Of a stretch of 64,000 nt of DNA, positions 53,252 to 63,611 are shown piece after piece (the stretch's first letter is position 1; each line of letters opens with the position of its first letter). The notes under the pieces are model-generated. The model was not told the origin of the DNA. It did no database searches and saw only the letters and a list, made by a program, of their open reading frames with translations. The DNA is taken from positions 1-64,000 of the forward strand of contig NZ_JAABNO010000006.1 in NCBI RefSeq assembly GCF_009928445.1, in the 5' to 3' direction. The DNA comes from Clostridium sp. C8-1-8 (GTDB lineage Bacteria; Bacillota; Clostridia; Clostridiales; Clostridiaceae). Both the position numbers and the translations under genes were made by a program.

Positions 53252-54250
53252 ATGGATGACAAGAAAAAAGTAATATTTAGTGGAATTCAGCCTTCAGGTG
53301 AACTTACTATAGGTAACTACCTCGGAGCAATAAAAAATTGGGTTAAGCTTCAAGACCAATATGACTGCTTCTTCTGTGTAGTTGATTTGCATGCAATAAC
53401 TGTAAGACAAGTACCTGGAGACCTTAGAAGAAGAACTCTAGAATTATTAGCTATTTATATAGCTGCTGGTATAGATCCCGATAAGAACACTCTTTTTATA
53501 CAATCTCATGTACCTGCACATAGTGAAGCTGCATGGCTTCTAAACTGCAATTCTTATATGGGTGAGCTTGGAAGAATGACTCAATACAAAGATAAATCTC
53601 AAAAGATGGGTGACTCAATAATAGCTGGTCTTTTCAACTACCCAGTACTTATGGCTGCAGATATACTTTTATACAATACAGACCTAGTACCAGTTGGTAA
53701 GGATCAAACTCAACATCTAGAACTAGCTAGAGATATCGCTCAAAGATTTAACAATACCTACAGCCCAACCTTTGTGATTCCTGAAGGATACATTCCTGAG
53801 GAAGGTGCAAAAATAATGAGCTTACAAGAACCAACAAAGAAGATGTCTAAATCTGATGACAATCAAAACAGCTTCATACTTCTATTAGACCCTCCAGAGG
53901 TTATAAGAAAAAAGGTAAGTAGAGCCGTTACTGATGGAATCGGAGTTGTAAACTACACAGATGAACAGCCAGGTGTTAAGAACTTAATAAATATTATCTG
54001 TGCTATAAAAGGACTTAAACCTGAAGAAGTGGTTGAGACTTACAAAGGAAAAGGCTATGCTGAGTTAAAAAGTGATGTAGCTGAAACTTTAATAAGCGAG
54101 CTCGCTCCACTTCAAGAAAAGGTTAAATCACTTCTAAGTGATAAAACTTACCTAGAAGACATATATAGAAAAGGCGCTGATAAAGCAAACTATATAGCAA
54201 ATAAAACCTTAAGAAAGATGCAAAAGAAGATTGGATTTATACCAAGATAA
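53252..54250 (+). CDS. trpS: Tryptophanyl-tRNA synthetase
   Basis: The 332-residue class I synthetase has the HIGH-type motif as TIGNYLG in SGIQPSGELTIGNYLGAIK, a nucleotide pocket (PVGKDQTQHLELARDIAQRF) and the KMSKS loop (KKMSKSD). It charges tRNA-Trp. TAGGAGG precedes the ATG. It is regulated by the T-box upstream and is followed closely by a terminator. Confidence 0.97.
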   Translation: MDDKKKVIFSGIQPSGELTIGNYLGAIKNWVKLQDQYDCFFCVVDLHAITVRQVPGDLRRRTLELLAIYIAAGIDPDKNTLFIQSHVPAHSEAAWLLNCNSYMGELGRMTQYKDKSQKMGDSIIAGLFNYPVLMAADILLYNTDLVPVGKDQTQHLELARDIAQRFNNTYSPTFVIPEGYIPEEGAKIMSLQEPTKKMSKSDDNQNSFILLLDPPEVIRKKVSRAVTDGIGVVNYTDEQPGVKNLINIICAIKGLKPEEVVETYKGKGYAELKSDVAETLISELAPLQEKVKSLLSDKTYLEDIYRKGADKANYIANKTLRKMQKKIGFIPR

Positions 54251-54274
54251 AAAAGTCGCTTTAGCGACTTTTTC
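54248..54274. terminator. Bidirectional terminator after trpS
   Basis: The nearly loopless palindrome AAGTCGCTTTAGCGACTT is flanked by A and T runs on both sides. Confidence 0.8.
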
Positions 54275-54345
54275 TTCTAGTGAACTTTTGTCTATCTACC
54301 CCTACGAATTCATGTAAAAAAATATGACAGGCAAATAAGTTTTCT

Positions 54346-55293
54346 TTATTTATCTTTTTCTTCAAAGTTTATCTTTTCTTTTACTATATATAAAGGTCTA
54401 TTCTTACTTTCATCATATATTCTAGCTATATACTCACCAATAATTCCAAGTGACAATAGCTGCACTCCACTGAAAAGGGTTATTACCACCATAAGAGAAG
54501 TCCAACCTGGCTCAGTTCTTCCCCCAAAAAGTTTAACTAGAATAGAGTATACAAGCATTATAAAGGATATCATTATAGTTATAGTTCCTATCAAGGATAC
54601 AACCTTTAACGGTCTTGATGAAAACGCCACAATTCCATCTGAGGCAAACTTAAGCATCTTTTTCAAAGGATACTTAGTTGTACCTGCAAATCTTTCACTT
54701 CTATCATATTCTATATAGGTTTGGTTAAATCCAACCCAGCTAACCATTCCTCTAACAAACCTATTTCTCTCAGGCATGTTCTTAAGAGCTTCTACAACTG
54801 TTCTATCAATCAACCTAAAATCTCCAGTATCTTTTGGTATTTCAATATCAGACATACTGGCTAAAAACTTATAGAAATACTTTGCAGTTATTAGTTTAAA
54901 CCAAGTCTCTCCGTCTCTCTTTCTTCTCTTTGCATAAACCACCTCATAACCTTCTTGCCACTTATTTACCATGTCAACTATAAGCTCTGGCGGATCTTGT
55001 AAGTCAGCATCTATTATTACTACAGCATCTCCTGTAGCATTGAATATACCTGCCGTTACTGCAGTTTGATGACCAAAGTTTCTAGAGAATCCTATCACCT
55101 TAACATTACTATCCACTGCTGCTATATCTTTAAGTATAGGCAAAGTTTTGTCCGTAGAACCATCATTTATAAATATAATTTCATAATTGTATTTATTATT
55201 TATCATAACTTCAGATATTCTTTTGTAACACTCTTCGGCAACCAACTCTTCAAAATACATTGGAACCACAATAGAAATCTTTTTATTAACCAT
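54346..55293 (-). CDS. GT2 family glycosyltransferase with C-terminal membrane spans (GtrB/DPM1-like)
   Basis: The 315-residue protein has a GT-A catalytic domain (SIVVPMYFEE, FINDGSTDKT, VVIIDADLQDPPE, ERNRFVRGMVSWVGF) and two membrane helices near 230-290. Such enzymes load a sugar onto undecaprenyl phosphate. It overlaps the upstream GtrA-like gene by 8 bp, so the two form a pair that makes and flips the lipid-linked sugar. GAGGAGG precedes the ATG. The sugar is unknown. Confidence 0.9.
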   Translation of the reverse strand: MVNKKISIVVPMYFEELVAEECYKRISEVMINNKYNYEIIFINDGSTDKTLPILKDIAAVDSNVKVIGFSRNFGHQTAVTAGIFNATGDAVVIIDADLQDPPELIVDMVNKWQEGYEVVYAKRRKRDGETWFKLITAKYFYKFLASMSDIEIPKDTGDFRLIDRTVVEALKNMPERNRFVRGMVSWVGFNQTYIEYDRSERFAGTTKYPLKKMLKFASDGIVAFSSRPLKVVSLIGTITIMISFIMLVYSILVKLFGGRTEPGWTSLMVVITLFSGVQLLSLGIIGEYIARIYDESKNRPLYIVKEKINFEEKDK

Positions 55294-55675
55294 TCTTTAC
55301 CTCCTCAGAAAAAGTCCACATTCTATTTAAGAAGTAGTTAAGCACCATACATACACCCGTAACAATAATCAGTGCTATAAACTTGTTTAAGCCTACTTTA
55401 TCTACAAAAATCATCATTAGACAAGTATTTATAGCAAGTATTACAAGGTTTATTACTAAGAACTTTACACCTCTTGAACCTTTTTTAGAATCTACCTTAA
55501 ATACCCATCTACTATTAAAAAAATAGCTATTTACTACTCCAATTAGATAACTTGTTACATAGGCCGTAGTATATCCAATGCCTAATTTACTAAATATCCA
55601 AAAACATACAAAGGTAAGTAAGGTGTTCATTCCTCCAACTATACCAAATCTTATAAATCTAAATAATTCCTTCAT
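55286..55675 (-). CDS. GtrA-like small membrane protein (lipid-linked sugar flippase)
   Basis: The product is about 129 residues with four membrane spans and the GtrA pattern (LFRFIRFGIVGGMNTLLTFV, YFFNSRWVFK, NYFLNRMWTF). It is thought to flip undecaprenyl-phosphate-linked sugars made by its GT2 partner. Several ATG codons lie in a row; the start at 55675 is chosen for spacing from GGTGAT. The 410 bp upstream hold no gene. Confidence 0.87.
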   Translation of the reverse strand: MKELFRFIRFGIVGGMNTLLTFVCFWIFSKLGIGYTTAYVTSYLIGVVNSYFFNSRWVFKVDSKKGSRGVKFLVINLVILAINTCLMMIFVDKVGLNKFIALIIVTGVCMVLNYFLNRMWTFSEEVKNG

Positions 55676-56085
55676 CATCATCACCATTCAAATTAATCAG
55701 AATCTTAAATAATTCTGTATTATATTTAATTATTTTCCTCTTTGATTATTGCCATAAATTAAATTTAAATTCTAGGCTCTGTCAGGATACTGTGCTAAAA
55801 TTAAACGTAGGCAAATTCTAAGTCTATTATATATATAAATTTGTTAAAAACTATGAGATTATTATGTGAACTTTTTGTGATTTAAGCTTATATATGTACG
55901 AAACATAAATCAGGAAGCTTCTTAAAACTGATTAGCAGTAAAAAATAGGAGTATATTTATATATCACCTAATAAAAGCTCATATTTCATGTAGTTCCCAT
56001 TAAATTTATGAGAGCATTTAAAATATGTTTTCAATTAAAGTGGTACATACTAATAACCCCTATTTCTATATGCCTATGTTAAATT

Positions 56086-56961
56086 TTAAGAGTTTTCCCA
56101 AGGTCTGCTGTTAAGGTATTCTGTGAAAGTTTCTCTTAAATCATCTCTTCTAAGTGCATACTCAACAGTAGCTTGTAGGAATCCTAATTTGTCTCCAACA
56201 TCATATCTATTTCCTTCAAAGTTATATGCATACATAGCTTCTTGCTTTATTAATGTCTTAAGAGCATCTGTTAGCTGTATCTCTCCACCTTTTCCTGGGT
56301 TAGTATTCTCAAGTATATCAAATATAGCAGGAGTTATTATATATCTACCAAGTATAGCAACATTACTTGGAGCCTCATCTACTGAAGGTTTCTCCACTAA
56401 ATCCTTTACTTTATATACTCTATCTTCTATATGAATTCCATTTACTATACCATACTTATTAACATTCTCATGAGCAACCTCTTGAACACCCAAAATTGTA
56501 GTGTTATACTCACTATAGCAATCCATAAGTTGCTTTAGACAAGGTTTTCCATCATTGTAAACCACATCATCCCCAAGAAGGACCGCAAAAGGTTCTTTAC
56601 CAACAAAGGCTTTTGCACAGTGAATAGCATGACCTAACCCCTTAGGCTCTTTTTGTCTTATATAATGAATATCTACTAAATCAGTTATGTCTCTTACCAG
56701 TTCAAGAAGTTCACTCTTACCAGACTTCTCCAACTCAACTTCAAGTTCAACAGATTTGTCAAAATGATCTTCTATACATTTTTTATTTCTTCCAGTTATT
56801 ATAAGTATCTCTTCTATTCCAGAAGCAACAGCTTCTTCTATTATATATTGAATTGTTGGCTTATCAACTATGGGAAGCATTTCTTTAGGTTGTGCCTTTG
56901 TAGCCGGTAAAAATCTAGTTCCAAGTCCAGCAGCAGGAATAATAGCTTTTCTAACTTTCAT
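56086..56961 (-). CDS. galU: UTP-glucose-1-phosphate uridylyltransferase
   Basis: The product is about 291 residues with the nucleotidyltransferase signature GLGTRFLPATKAQPKEMLP, VDKPTIQYIIEEAV, KEPKGLGHAIHCAK, LLGDDVVY and VEKP. It makes UDP-glucose for glycolipids, teichoic acids and exopolysaccharide. TTGGAGGAG supports the start at 56961. It is a single gene near the glycan operon at the right edge. Confidence 0.96.
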   Translation of the reverse strand: MKVRKAIIPAAGLGTRFLPATKAQPKEMLPIVDKPTIQYIIEEAVASGIEEILIITGRNKKCIEDHFDKSVELEVELEKSGKSELLELVRDITDLVDIHYIRQKEPKGLGHAIHCAKAFVGKEPFAVLLGDDVVYNDGKPCLKQLMDCYSEYNTTILGVQEVAHENVNKYGIVNGIHIEDRVYKVKDLVEKPSVDEAPSNVAILGRYIITPAIFDILENTNPGKGGEIQLTDALKTLIKQEAMYAYNFEGNRYDVGDKLGFLQATVEYALRRDDLRETFTEYLNSRPWENS

Positions 56962-57219
56962 CTTTAACTCCTCCAATTAATAGATTTACCATAATATTTT
57001 AACACAATGGCAAAAATATAACAATTTGTTTTGCTCAAATCAATTTATATTATTGTAACCTTTTGTAAGTTCATTCTATTATATTACTAGTTACTAAAAA
57101 AATTATAGAAACTATAAAAAAATATATTTTTTTCATATCCCTATTGTATATGTTAACCTTAATGTTCTAAAATATAGATATTAATCTAAATTTTATTATA
57201 ACTCAAGAGGAGGCATAAG

Positions 57220-58380
57220 ATGTTAAACTTTAATTACTACAATCCTACAAAATTAGTTTTTGGTAAAGATACTATAAAGACTATTGGAGGCCATGTTAAG
57301 AGCTTTGGTATTAAGAAAGTTTTATTTTTATACGGCAAGAACTCAATATTTAAGAATGGGGTATATGATACAGTAGTTGCATCTCTTAAAGAAAACAACA
57401 TTGAATTTGTAGAAGTATCCGGTGTTAAACCTAATCCTGTACTTTCAAAGGTGCATGAAGCAATCCAAGTGGTTAGAGAAAACAATCTCGATGGTATAGT
57501 TGCTGTAGGAGGCGGAAGCGTAGTTGACTCAGCAAAAGCAATAGCTGCTGGTACTTTCTACGAAGGAGATGTATGGGATATATTTGAAGGTAAAGCACAA
57601 GTAACTAAAGCCTTACCTATATTCCCTGTACTTACTATATCAGCCACTGGTTCCGAAATGAACAACGGTGGAGTAATAACAAACGAAGCTGAAGGTAAGA
57701 AATGGGGCTTTGGTTCTCCATTACTATTCCCTAAAGTATCTATACTAGATCCCACTGTTCAAGCAACACTTCCTACAATTCAAACAGTCAATGGAGCTGT
57801 AGATGGACTAAGCCACGTATTTGAAGCTTATTTTGGTGGAACTTCTAATACAGATATGGAAGATGAGCTTTCTGAAGGTATAATAAGAACAATAATGAAA
57901 CATACAAGAGTTCTTATAAACGATCCATCAAACTATGATTCAAGAAGCGAGCTAGCTTGGTCTGCAACTTTAGCTCTTAACGGAATTAACGGAGTAGGTA
58001 GAAGAGGAGATTGGTCATCCCATGGAATAGAGCATGGTGTAAGTGTATTTAATGATATAGCTCATGGTTCTGGACTTGCGATAGTTATGCCTGCTTGGAT
58101 GAAGTATGTTCATAGCTGCTGGCCAGAAAAGTTTGCAAGATTTGGAGAAAATATATTTGGAATCACTGAAGGATCTATTGAAGAAAAGGGATTAAACGCA
58201 ATAGAAGCCTTAAGAGCCTTCTATAAGGAGATAGGCGCTCCTATAACACTTAAAGAGGTTGGAGTAGCTAAAAAGGATTTAGACTTTATAGCTGACACTG
58301 TAGCTAAACAAGGCCCTCTAGGTTCTCTAAAAAGCTTAGATAGAGATGATGTATATAAAATACTAGAAATAGCATTCTAG
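57220..58380 (+). CDS. Iron-containing alcohol dehydrogenase (butanol dehydrogenase-like)
   Basis: The 386-residue protein has the group III layout: an N-terminal nucleotide-binding half with AVGGGSVVDSAKAIAAG and a C-terminal helical half with metal ligands in DGLSHVFEAYF and HGIEHGVSVFNDIAHGSGLAIV. It resembles the BdhA/BdhB and YqhD branch that reduces aldehydes with NAD(P)H. The distinction between butanol dehydrogenase and general aldehyde reductase is not resolved. AGAGGAGG precedes the ATG. It is monocistronic. Confidence 0.88.
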   Translation: MLNFNYYNPTKLVFGKDTIKTIGGHVKSFGIKKVLFLYGKNSIFKNGVYDTVVASLKENNIEFVEVSGVKPNPVLSKVHEAIQVVRENNLDGIVAVGGGSVVDSAKAIAAGTFYEGDVWDIFEGKAQVTKALPIFPVLTISATGSEMNNGGVITNEAEGKKWGFGSPLLFPKVSILDPTVQATLPTIQTVNGAVDGLSHVFEAYFGGTSNTDMEDELSEGIIRTIMKHTRVLINDPSNYDSRSELAWSATLALNGINGVGRRGDWSSHGIEHGVSVFNDIAHGSGLAIVMPAWMKYVHSCWPEKFARFGENIFGITEGSIEEKGLNAIEALRAFYKEIGAPITLKEVGVAKKDLDFIADTVAKQGPLGSLKSLDRDDVYKILEIAF

Positions 58381-58455
58381 TAAACCGCATTCTAGAAAAA
58401 GATTATATATAAATTATCCAAAACCAATCAAAATATATACTTTTAAAATAAATTT

Positions 58456-58493
58456 AAAACAGCCTCCAAATTAATTTTTGGAAGCTGTTTTCT
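58456..58493. terminator. Terminator after the alcohol dehydrogenase gene
   Basis: A 15-bp stem (AAAACAGCnTCCAAA arms) with a 6-nt loop ends in TTTTCT on the plus strand. Confidence 0.85.
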
Positions 58494-58545
58494 ATGTAAT
58501 AGATGTTATATACATACACTATAGTATGCCATAAACTTTGCAATA

Positions 58546-58833
58546 CTATATGTTTTTTAATCTCTCTAATATATCTTCATCAATAAAATTCACATGATTT
58601 TTAGTTACTAAATCTTCATACTCGGCGGAACTTATAGGGTATAATATTTCCTTCTTTACCACTAATCCTTCTTTTTTTATGGAGGCATAAAATGTGTCAT
58701 TGGTACCTATCTTAAACTTTCTTGTATTTTTATTCTTAGCTATTAATAACTTGTTATCCAATACATCTTTTCCAATGAAATGCTTATCAGTTTCTCCAAC
58801 TATAGTGCACCTATATAGCTTAAGTTCATCCAT
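58546..58833 (-). CDS. Small hypothetical protein
   Basis: The 95-residue soluble protein is rich in Lys and beta-strand-like segments (LKLYRCTIVGETDKHFIGKDV, FKIGTNDTFYASIKKEGLVV) and has no motif I recognise. GGAGGTG lies before the ATG. It is flanked by the alcohol dehydrogenase terminator and a 446-bp gene-free region. Confidence 0.6.
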   Translation of the reverse strand: MDELKLYRCTIVGETDKHFIGKDVLDNKLLIAKNKNTRKFKIGTNDTFYASIKKEGLVVKKEILYPISSAEYEDLVTKNHVNFIDEDILERLKNI

Positions 58834-59163
58834 TAATATTTTACACCTCCATAAACCAGCGTCTATTATATTATCGTAATATATTCTATAAAATATTTAA
58901 TACAATTAAATATTTAACATAATATTAACAATTATATTTTACACATTTTTTTTATAGATTGCAACTTAAATATATATTTCTACATATTAATACTAATATT
59001 CACATCTCTACACGACAACAAATTAATATACAAATTTATATATCAATATTTTTTTCCCATATGCCTTTCCGAATGTATATGAGAAAGCTCTGACAGGAGA
59101 CATGTTTTTTACTCTTCACTCTTTGAAGCCAAATTTTTATATTGTTTTCATATAAATTAAAAT

Positions 59164-59200
59164 AAAAAAGCTGCTAACAAATCGTTACAGCAGCTTTTTT
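59164..59200 (-). terminator. Terminator of the exopolysaccharide operon
   Basis: The stem AAAAAAGCTGCT/AGCAGCTTTTTT with a short loop lies about 80 bp past the last gene. The rest of 58834-59163 shows no gene. Confidence 0.88.
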
Positions 59201-59279
59201 ACATCCAATAATCTTTTCAAGTGCAAGTGGTTATTTTTAAATACTACCTACTAAAATATCTAGTTTAACACAAAAACTC

Positions 59280-60167
59280 TTATGCCTTAAAGCTTCCAAA
59301 AGTATTTCTTCTAAAATCTCTGGCGCCTTTGATAATCATCCTAATCTTTTGTATTTTATTAGCCTCAAAAAGTATAATTTTAATTGTCTCATTTCTAAAA
59401 CAAGCTTTATCAGTGTCAATATACTCTTTATCAACATTATTATACTTGCTCCATACATAAAATCTATTTCTTGTTATATAATATCTTCTTAAAGGTGAAT
59501 GATTTGTATATTCTATTCTCTTACCTAATATATATCTTTCTTTAGATACTCCTAATGAATGAAATAGAATTGCATTCTTACATTGTATAAGCTTATATCC
59601 ATGTTCAATTAATCTTAGACAAAAATCATGATCAACGTAATCTATAAATAATTTTTCCTCAAACTTTCCTACTGCGGTAAATACACTGGTCTTTACTAAA
59701 TTGCCAGAGGTTATTTCCTCATTTATGTATACGAATTCTTTACTCTGAGTGTAGTTTGCTTTGCTTATATCATTGCCATTTATATAACCCTTCTCTACAT
59801 ATGTCGGAAAAATAGATACAACATTTTCTCTTTCACTTTCTGGAATAGAATTATATATTTCAAACATATTTGCAACCATATTTTTTTCTGCTTCACTGTC
59901 ATGGTCTAAAGTGATTACCCAAGGGTAGCCCTTTTCAATGGCATACTCAACACCTATATTTAATGCTGCTGCTATACCTAAGTTAACCTTATTATTAATA
60001 ACTTTAACATTAGAATCTTTTATCGAGTCAAGAACCTCTAAAGTTTTACTATTTGACCCATTATCTACGATAACGACCTCATCAACCTGTGTTTTTATAG
60101 CATCTAAACATTTAAATATATCTTCAGCTATATTATAAGTTACTATAATAGTACATACTTTATCCAA
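59280..60167 (-). CDS. GT2 glycosyltransferase, rhamnosyltransferase-like
   Basis: The product is about 295 residues with a single GT-A domain: CTIIVTYNIAEDIFKCL, VDNGSNSKT, VITLDHDSEA (DxD site) and DYVDHDFCLRLIEHG. The C-terminus lacks membrane spans. This pattern is shared with WbbL/RfbN-type rhamnosyltransferases. A TTG start at 60167 follows GGTGAT. It is the last gene of the glycan operon. Confidence 0.85.
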   Translation of the reverse strand: MDKVCTIIVTYNIAEDIFKCLDAIKTQVDEVVIVDNGSNSKTLEVLDSIKDSNVKVINNKVNLGIAAALNIGVEYAIEKGYPWVITLDHDSEAEKNMVANMFEIYNSIPESERENVVSIFPTYVEKGYINGNDISKANYTQSKEFVYINEEITSGNLVKTSVFTAVGKFEEKLFIDYVDHDFCLRLIEHGYKLIQCKNAILFHSLGVSKERYILGKRIEYTNHSPLRRYYITRNRFYVWSKYNNVDKEYIDTDKACFRNETIKIILFEANKIQKIRMIIKGARDFRRNTFGSFKA

Positions 60168-60200
60168 AATAATCACCCATTCAATAAAATTAGAAGAGAT

Positions 60201-61106
60201 TTAGTTAAATTTAACATAATCTCTTCCTTGTTTAAGACCTTCTACCATTGCTGTTGCTCTTTCCTTATCACCGCTCATAATATACTTGAAATATTTTATT
60301 AGCCTAGATAAATAAAAAAAGCTTCTAGCTTTTAAGAATCCCATTCTTCCAAGCTTATAAGAATATTTATTCATCAATATAACCCTATTTCTATTTCCAT
60401 ACTTAACAGAAAATGCAGATTCTTCTCCACCAGTAGAAGCACTAACCTTGTGGTATATCTTAGCATTAGGATTATACATAATCTTGTATTTCTTTTCAGC
60501 CAAGGCAATACAAAAATCCAAGTCTTCTAAATACATGAAATATTCCTTTGGTAAAAATCCAACCTTTTCAAATATTTCTCTCTTTATAAGCATGCAGCAT
60601 CCAGTCATAAAGTCAATTTGCCTTATTTCCTTGCTACCAGAATCAGCTTCCCCTTGTTGCTCATGAGCACCAGAAAATCTATCCCATTTTATTTTACCGC
60701 CGCCAAACCAAATTTTATCGGTTTCTGGGTAGTAATTTATTTGACTTCCAACAATACCTATACTTGAATCTGTACTAAAAGTATTAGCCATCTCAGTTAG
60801 GAAATCCGGTTCAACCAAGGTATCGGTATTTATAAGAAGTATATACTCAGCTCCAGCCTTCAATGCATGCTCTATTCCCAAGTTGTTACCTTCTGCAAAT
60901 CCACCATTTTTACCAGATTGGAGAACAACATATTGTTCTCCAACTGCTCTCCTAATTACTTCCTCAGAGTCATCAGTAGATTTATTGTCAACAATTACTA
61001 TCTTATAATTTTTATATTTAATCTTTTTAAGACTTTCTATACAGTCCAGAGTATCTCTGGCTCCATTGTAGTTCAATAACACTATATATATTAATGCTTC
61101 TTCCAT
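60201..61106 (-). CDS. GT2 glycosyltransferase, WbbL-like
   Basis: The 301-residue protein has IVLLNYNGARDTLDCIESL, VDNKSTDDSEE, LLINTDTLVEPDFL (DxD) and YLEDLDFCIALAEKKYK. It should add one sugar to the growing lipid-linked repeat unit in the cytoplasm. AGGAGG precedes the ATG. It lies between the polymerase and the second GT2. Confidence 0.9.
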   Translation of the reverse strand: MEEALIYIVLLNYNGARDTLDCIESLKKIKYKNYKIVIVDNKSTDDSEEVIRRAVGEQYVVLQSGKNGGFAEGNNLGIEHALKAGAEYILLINTDTLVEPDFLTEMANTFSTDSSIGIVGSQINYYPETDKIWFGGGKIKWDRFSGAHEQQGEADSGSKEIRQIDFMTGCCMLIKREIFEKVGFLPKEYFMYLEDLDFCIALAEKKYKIMYNPNAKIYHKVSASTGGEESAFSVKYGNRNRVILMNKYSYKLGRMGFLKARSFFYLSRLIKYFKYIMSGDKERATAMVEGLKQGRDYVKFN

Positions 61107-61120
61107 ATAATCCTCCTATA

Positions 61121-62470
61121 TTATAGCTTATATCTCTCAGCTATACCTACAAACTTCTTAGGAAGTAAAACTATAAAAGAAAGTACCAAAAGTGGATATA
61201 CATCATGGAAACCAGAAGAAATAAATATAGCCTTAGCAAATGTTATCCCACAGGTTGCTAAAATGAACTTAAACTCGAAACTTCCCTTATTTTCAAATAT
61301 ATTTCTATAAAAAGATCTTTCACTTAAACCATATATAATTCCTGCTATTATAGCTATAAGAACTACACCAAACCAGCCAAAGTTTAGATATGGTTGAAGA
61401 AATAGTCCTCCTCTTAATCCATAATGGTCCTCATATCCTACAAGAGTCTTTGCTGTAAAGTTCCCCCAAGACCACTTTTGTCTATACTCAGATAAGGCCG
61501 ATGGAACAAAAGACATTGTATCAGCTAGATAGTTCTTACCATTTAAAAATCCTTCAAAATGTTTCTGATCATAATTGTATAGTATAAATGCTCCATCTCT
61601 TATATCAGAGAAGGTATTTCCATACATTATTTCCTGCTGCATTTTTTCTTCAAAGTTTTTATCGATTTTATTGCCATGTCTTACAAAAAGCATACCTATT
61701 CCAAGCACTAATGTAAGTGCCAAGGCAGAAATTATCATTAGGTTTGGCTTTCTAAATCTATCTTTATTAGAATATATATAGAATAGTGTAAGGTTAACTA
61801 TTATATCTACAAAAGGTCCTCTACTTCCTACAAGTAGAACTACAATTACACCAAGAATCGATAGACCAATTAAATATTTCTCCTTAGACTTTAAATATCT
61901 AATAAACATATACTGCGCTAGAGTAAAAATAATTATATTCAAAGCCAAGTAAATTGGCCTAATCTTGTTATTATCAGATGAATCAAAGATCATTCTGTTG
62001 CCAAACAGCGGAATAGCCCAAACTTTCACTATAAGAGCCACCCATAATATCAAGCAAAGTATATAAAACTTAACTATAATCCTATGTTTAATAAGATTAT
62101 CCTTTTCAATTGCTTTTAAGGAAATTTCCTTTTTGTAGAACAGCTCAAACAATGCCATAGTCAATATAAATATAGCAAAGCCAATACTATTAATTACCAT
62201 ACATTGATTTAAATAATCTATATAGTAAGTTGAATTGAAGCTTCCAAGAGCCTCCCATGCTTTATTATTGTATTGAAGCATAGAAATAAAAAGCAACGCC
62301 ACTGATGATATAAAAATGAATATATTAAAAGGTGAAAATATATATTTATTCTTTATATACTTATAAACTAGATATGTTAAAAAAATTAATATATCAGCTA
62401 TCATCAATGATTTTACAGCTATAGTTGAATAATTCATAAAATTAACGAAGTATTCCAATTCAATCACCAA
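61121..62470 (-). CDS. Wzy-type polysaccharide polymerase
   Basis: The product is about 449 residues with around 12 membrane spans and a large external loop (DMSFVPSALSEYRQKW, TLVGYEDHYGLRGGLF). This layout is that of O-antigen/oligosaccharide repeat-unit polymerases, whose sequences are poorly conserved. AAAGGAG and a nearby GGTGATTGAA give several possible non-ATG starts (TTG 62470, GTG 62467, TTG 62458). Its place between transferases supports the call. Confidence 0.8.
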   Translation of the reverse strand: MVIELEYFVNFMNYSTIAVKSLMIADILIFLTYLVYKYIKNKYIFSPFNIFIFISSVALLFISMLQYNNKAWEALGSFNSTYYIDYLNQCMVINSIGFAIFILTMALFELFYKKEISLKAIEKDNLIKHRIIVKFYILCLILWVALIVKVWAIPLFGNRMIFDSSDNNKIRPIYLALNIIIFTLAQYMFIRYLKSKEKYLIGLSILGVIVVLLVGSRGPFVDIIVNLTLFYIYSNKDRFRKPNLMIISALALTLVLGIGMLFVRHGNKIDKNFEEKMQQEIMYGNTFSDIRDGAFILYNYDQKHFEGFLNGKNYLADTMSFVPSALSEYRQKWSWGNFTAKTLVGYEDHYGLRGGLFLQPYLNFGWFGVVLIAIIAGIIYGLSERSFYRNIFENKGSFEFKFILATCGITFAKAIFISSGFHDVYPLLVLSFIVLLPKKFVGIAERYKL

Positions 62471-62482
62471 CTCCTTTAGGTT

Positions 62483-63598
62483 TTATCTTATAACTTTCCA
62501 GTGGGAAGCGTCCTTGAATTCCTTATACTTAGTATTTATGAATTCTTCTATCTTTTTCTTAAAAATCTCTTCATCAAAGGTTTCTGCATGTGTTCTTATT
62601 TCCTGCTTATCAAAGCTTAGTTTCTCGAACCTCTTAACCGCTTCAACCAAGGATTCAGTACTTTGCTCCTCAAAGAATAATCCAGTCTTTCCATCTACAA
62701 CAGTTTCTAGTGCTCCCCCTCTGCCATATGCTATAACTGGCCTTCCACAAGCTTGAGCTTCTAATGGTGTTATTCCAAAGTCTTCTTCTCCAGGGAAAAC
62801 AAATGCCCTGCACTTTGCATAATAATCCTTAATAACCTCATCAGACTGCCTTCCTAAAAATTTAATATTATCTTTAGCAATAGCCTCTAGCTTATCTCTT
62901 TCCTCGCCATCTCCAATTATAACTAATGGTAGCCCCAACTCATTGAAAGCCTTTACTGCCAAATCTATTCTCTTATATGGAACAAGTCTAGATAGAATTA
63001 AGAAATAATCTTCATCTTCATCTACGATATTGAAAAGCTTACATCTTACAGGCGGATGTATAACTACAGACTCTCTTCTATAATGTTTCCAAATACGCTT
63101 TGCAACATTTTCTGAATTAGCAATAAAATAATCTACTCTATCAGATGCAAGTTTATCCCACATTCTCATATAATTCATAAAATATTTCAAAAATACCTTT
63201 TTAATTTTTTTCATGCTAGTTTTATCTGCATATTCATAATAGAATTCCCAAGCATACCTCATAGGCGTATGACAATAACACACATGCATCGTATTAGGGT
63301 TAGTAATAACTCCTTTTGCGCATGATGAACTGCTGCTCAAAACTATATCATATTCATTCAAATCAAAACTTTCAAAGGCCATTGGCATGAATGGAAGATA
63401 TCTTTGATGACCGTTTTTCACCTTCTTTTGAAGAAAAGAAGTTCTTACATCTATTTTTTGTAATTCTTCGTCTAAGTTTTCTGGATTGTACATGGTGGTG
63501 TATATAGGAGCCTCTTTATACAATTCTTTGAAGTTAACAACAACTCTTTCTGAACCTGCCATATTCGTAAGCCACTCGTGCACCAATGCTACGTTCAT
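62483..63598 (-). CDS. GT4 family glycosyltransferase
   Basis: The 371-residue GT-B protein begins VALVHEWLTNMAGSERVV and has the nucleotide-sugar-binding half with GDGEERDKLE and the EX7E motif in GEEDFGITPLEAQACGRPVIAYG. It probably moves a mannose or related sugar, given the adjacent manC. GAGGTG precedes the ATG. It follows manC by 13 bp. Confidence 0.9.
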   Translation of the reverse strand: MNVALVHEWLTNMAGSERVVVNFKELYKEAPIYTTMYNPENLDEELQKIDVRTSFLQKKVKNGHQRYLPFMPMAFESFDLNEYDIVLSSSSSCAKGVITNPNTMHVCYCHTPMRYAWEFYYEYADKTSMKKIKKVFLKYFMNYMRMWDKLASDRVDYFIANSENVAKRIWKHYRRESVVIHPPVRCKLFNIVDEDEDYFLILSRLVPYKRIDLAVKAFNELGLPLVIIGDGEERDKLEAIAKDNIKFLGRQSDEVIKDYYAKCRAFVFPGEEDFGITPLEAQACGRPVIAYGRGGALETVVDGKTGLFFEEQSTESLVEAVKRFEKLSFDKQEIRTHAETFDEEIFKKKIEEFINTKYKEFKDASHWKVIR

Positions 63599-63611
63599 AA
63601 ATTACACCTCA

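Noticed and set aside
55780..59110. Short similar texts GCTCTGTCAGGATACTG (55780 region) and GCTCTGACAGGAGACATG (59089 region)
   Set aside because: The match is about 14 bases with gaps and no shared context, so it is likely chance.
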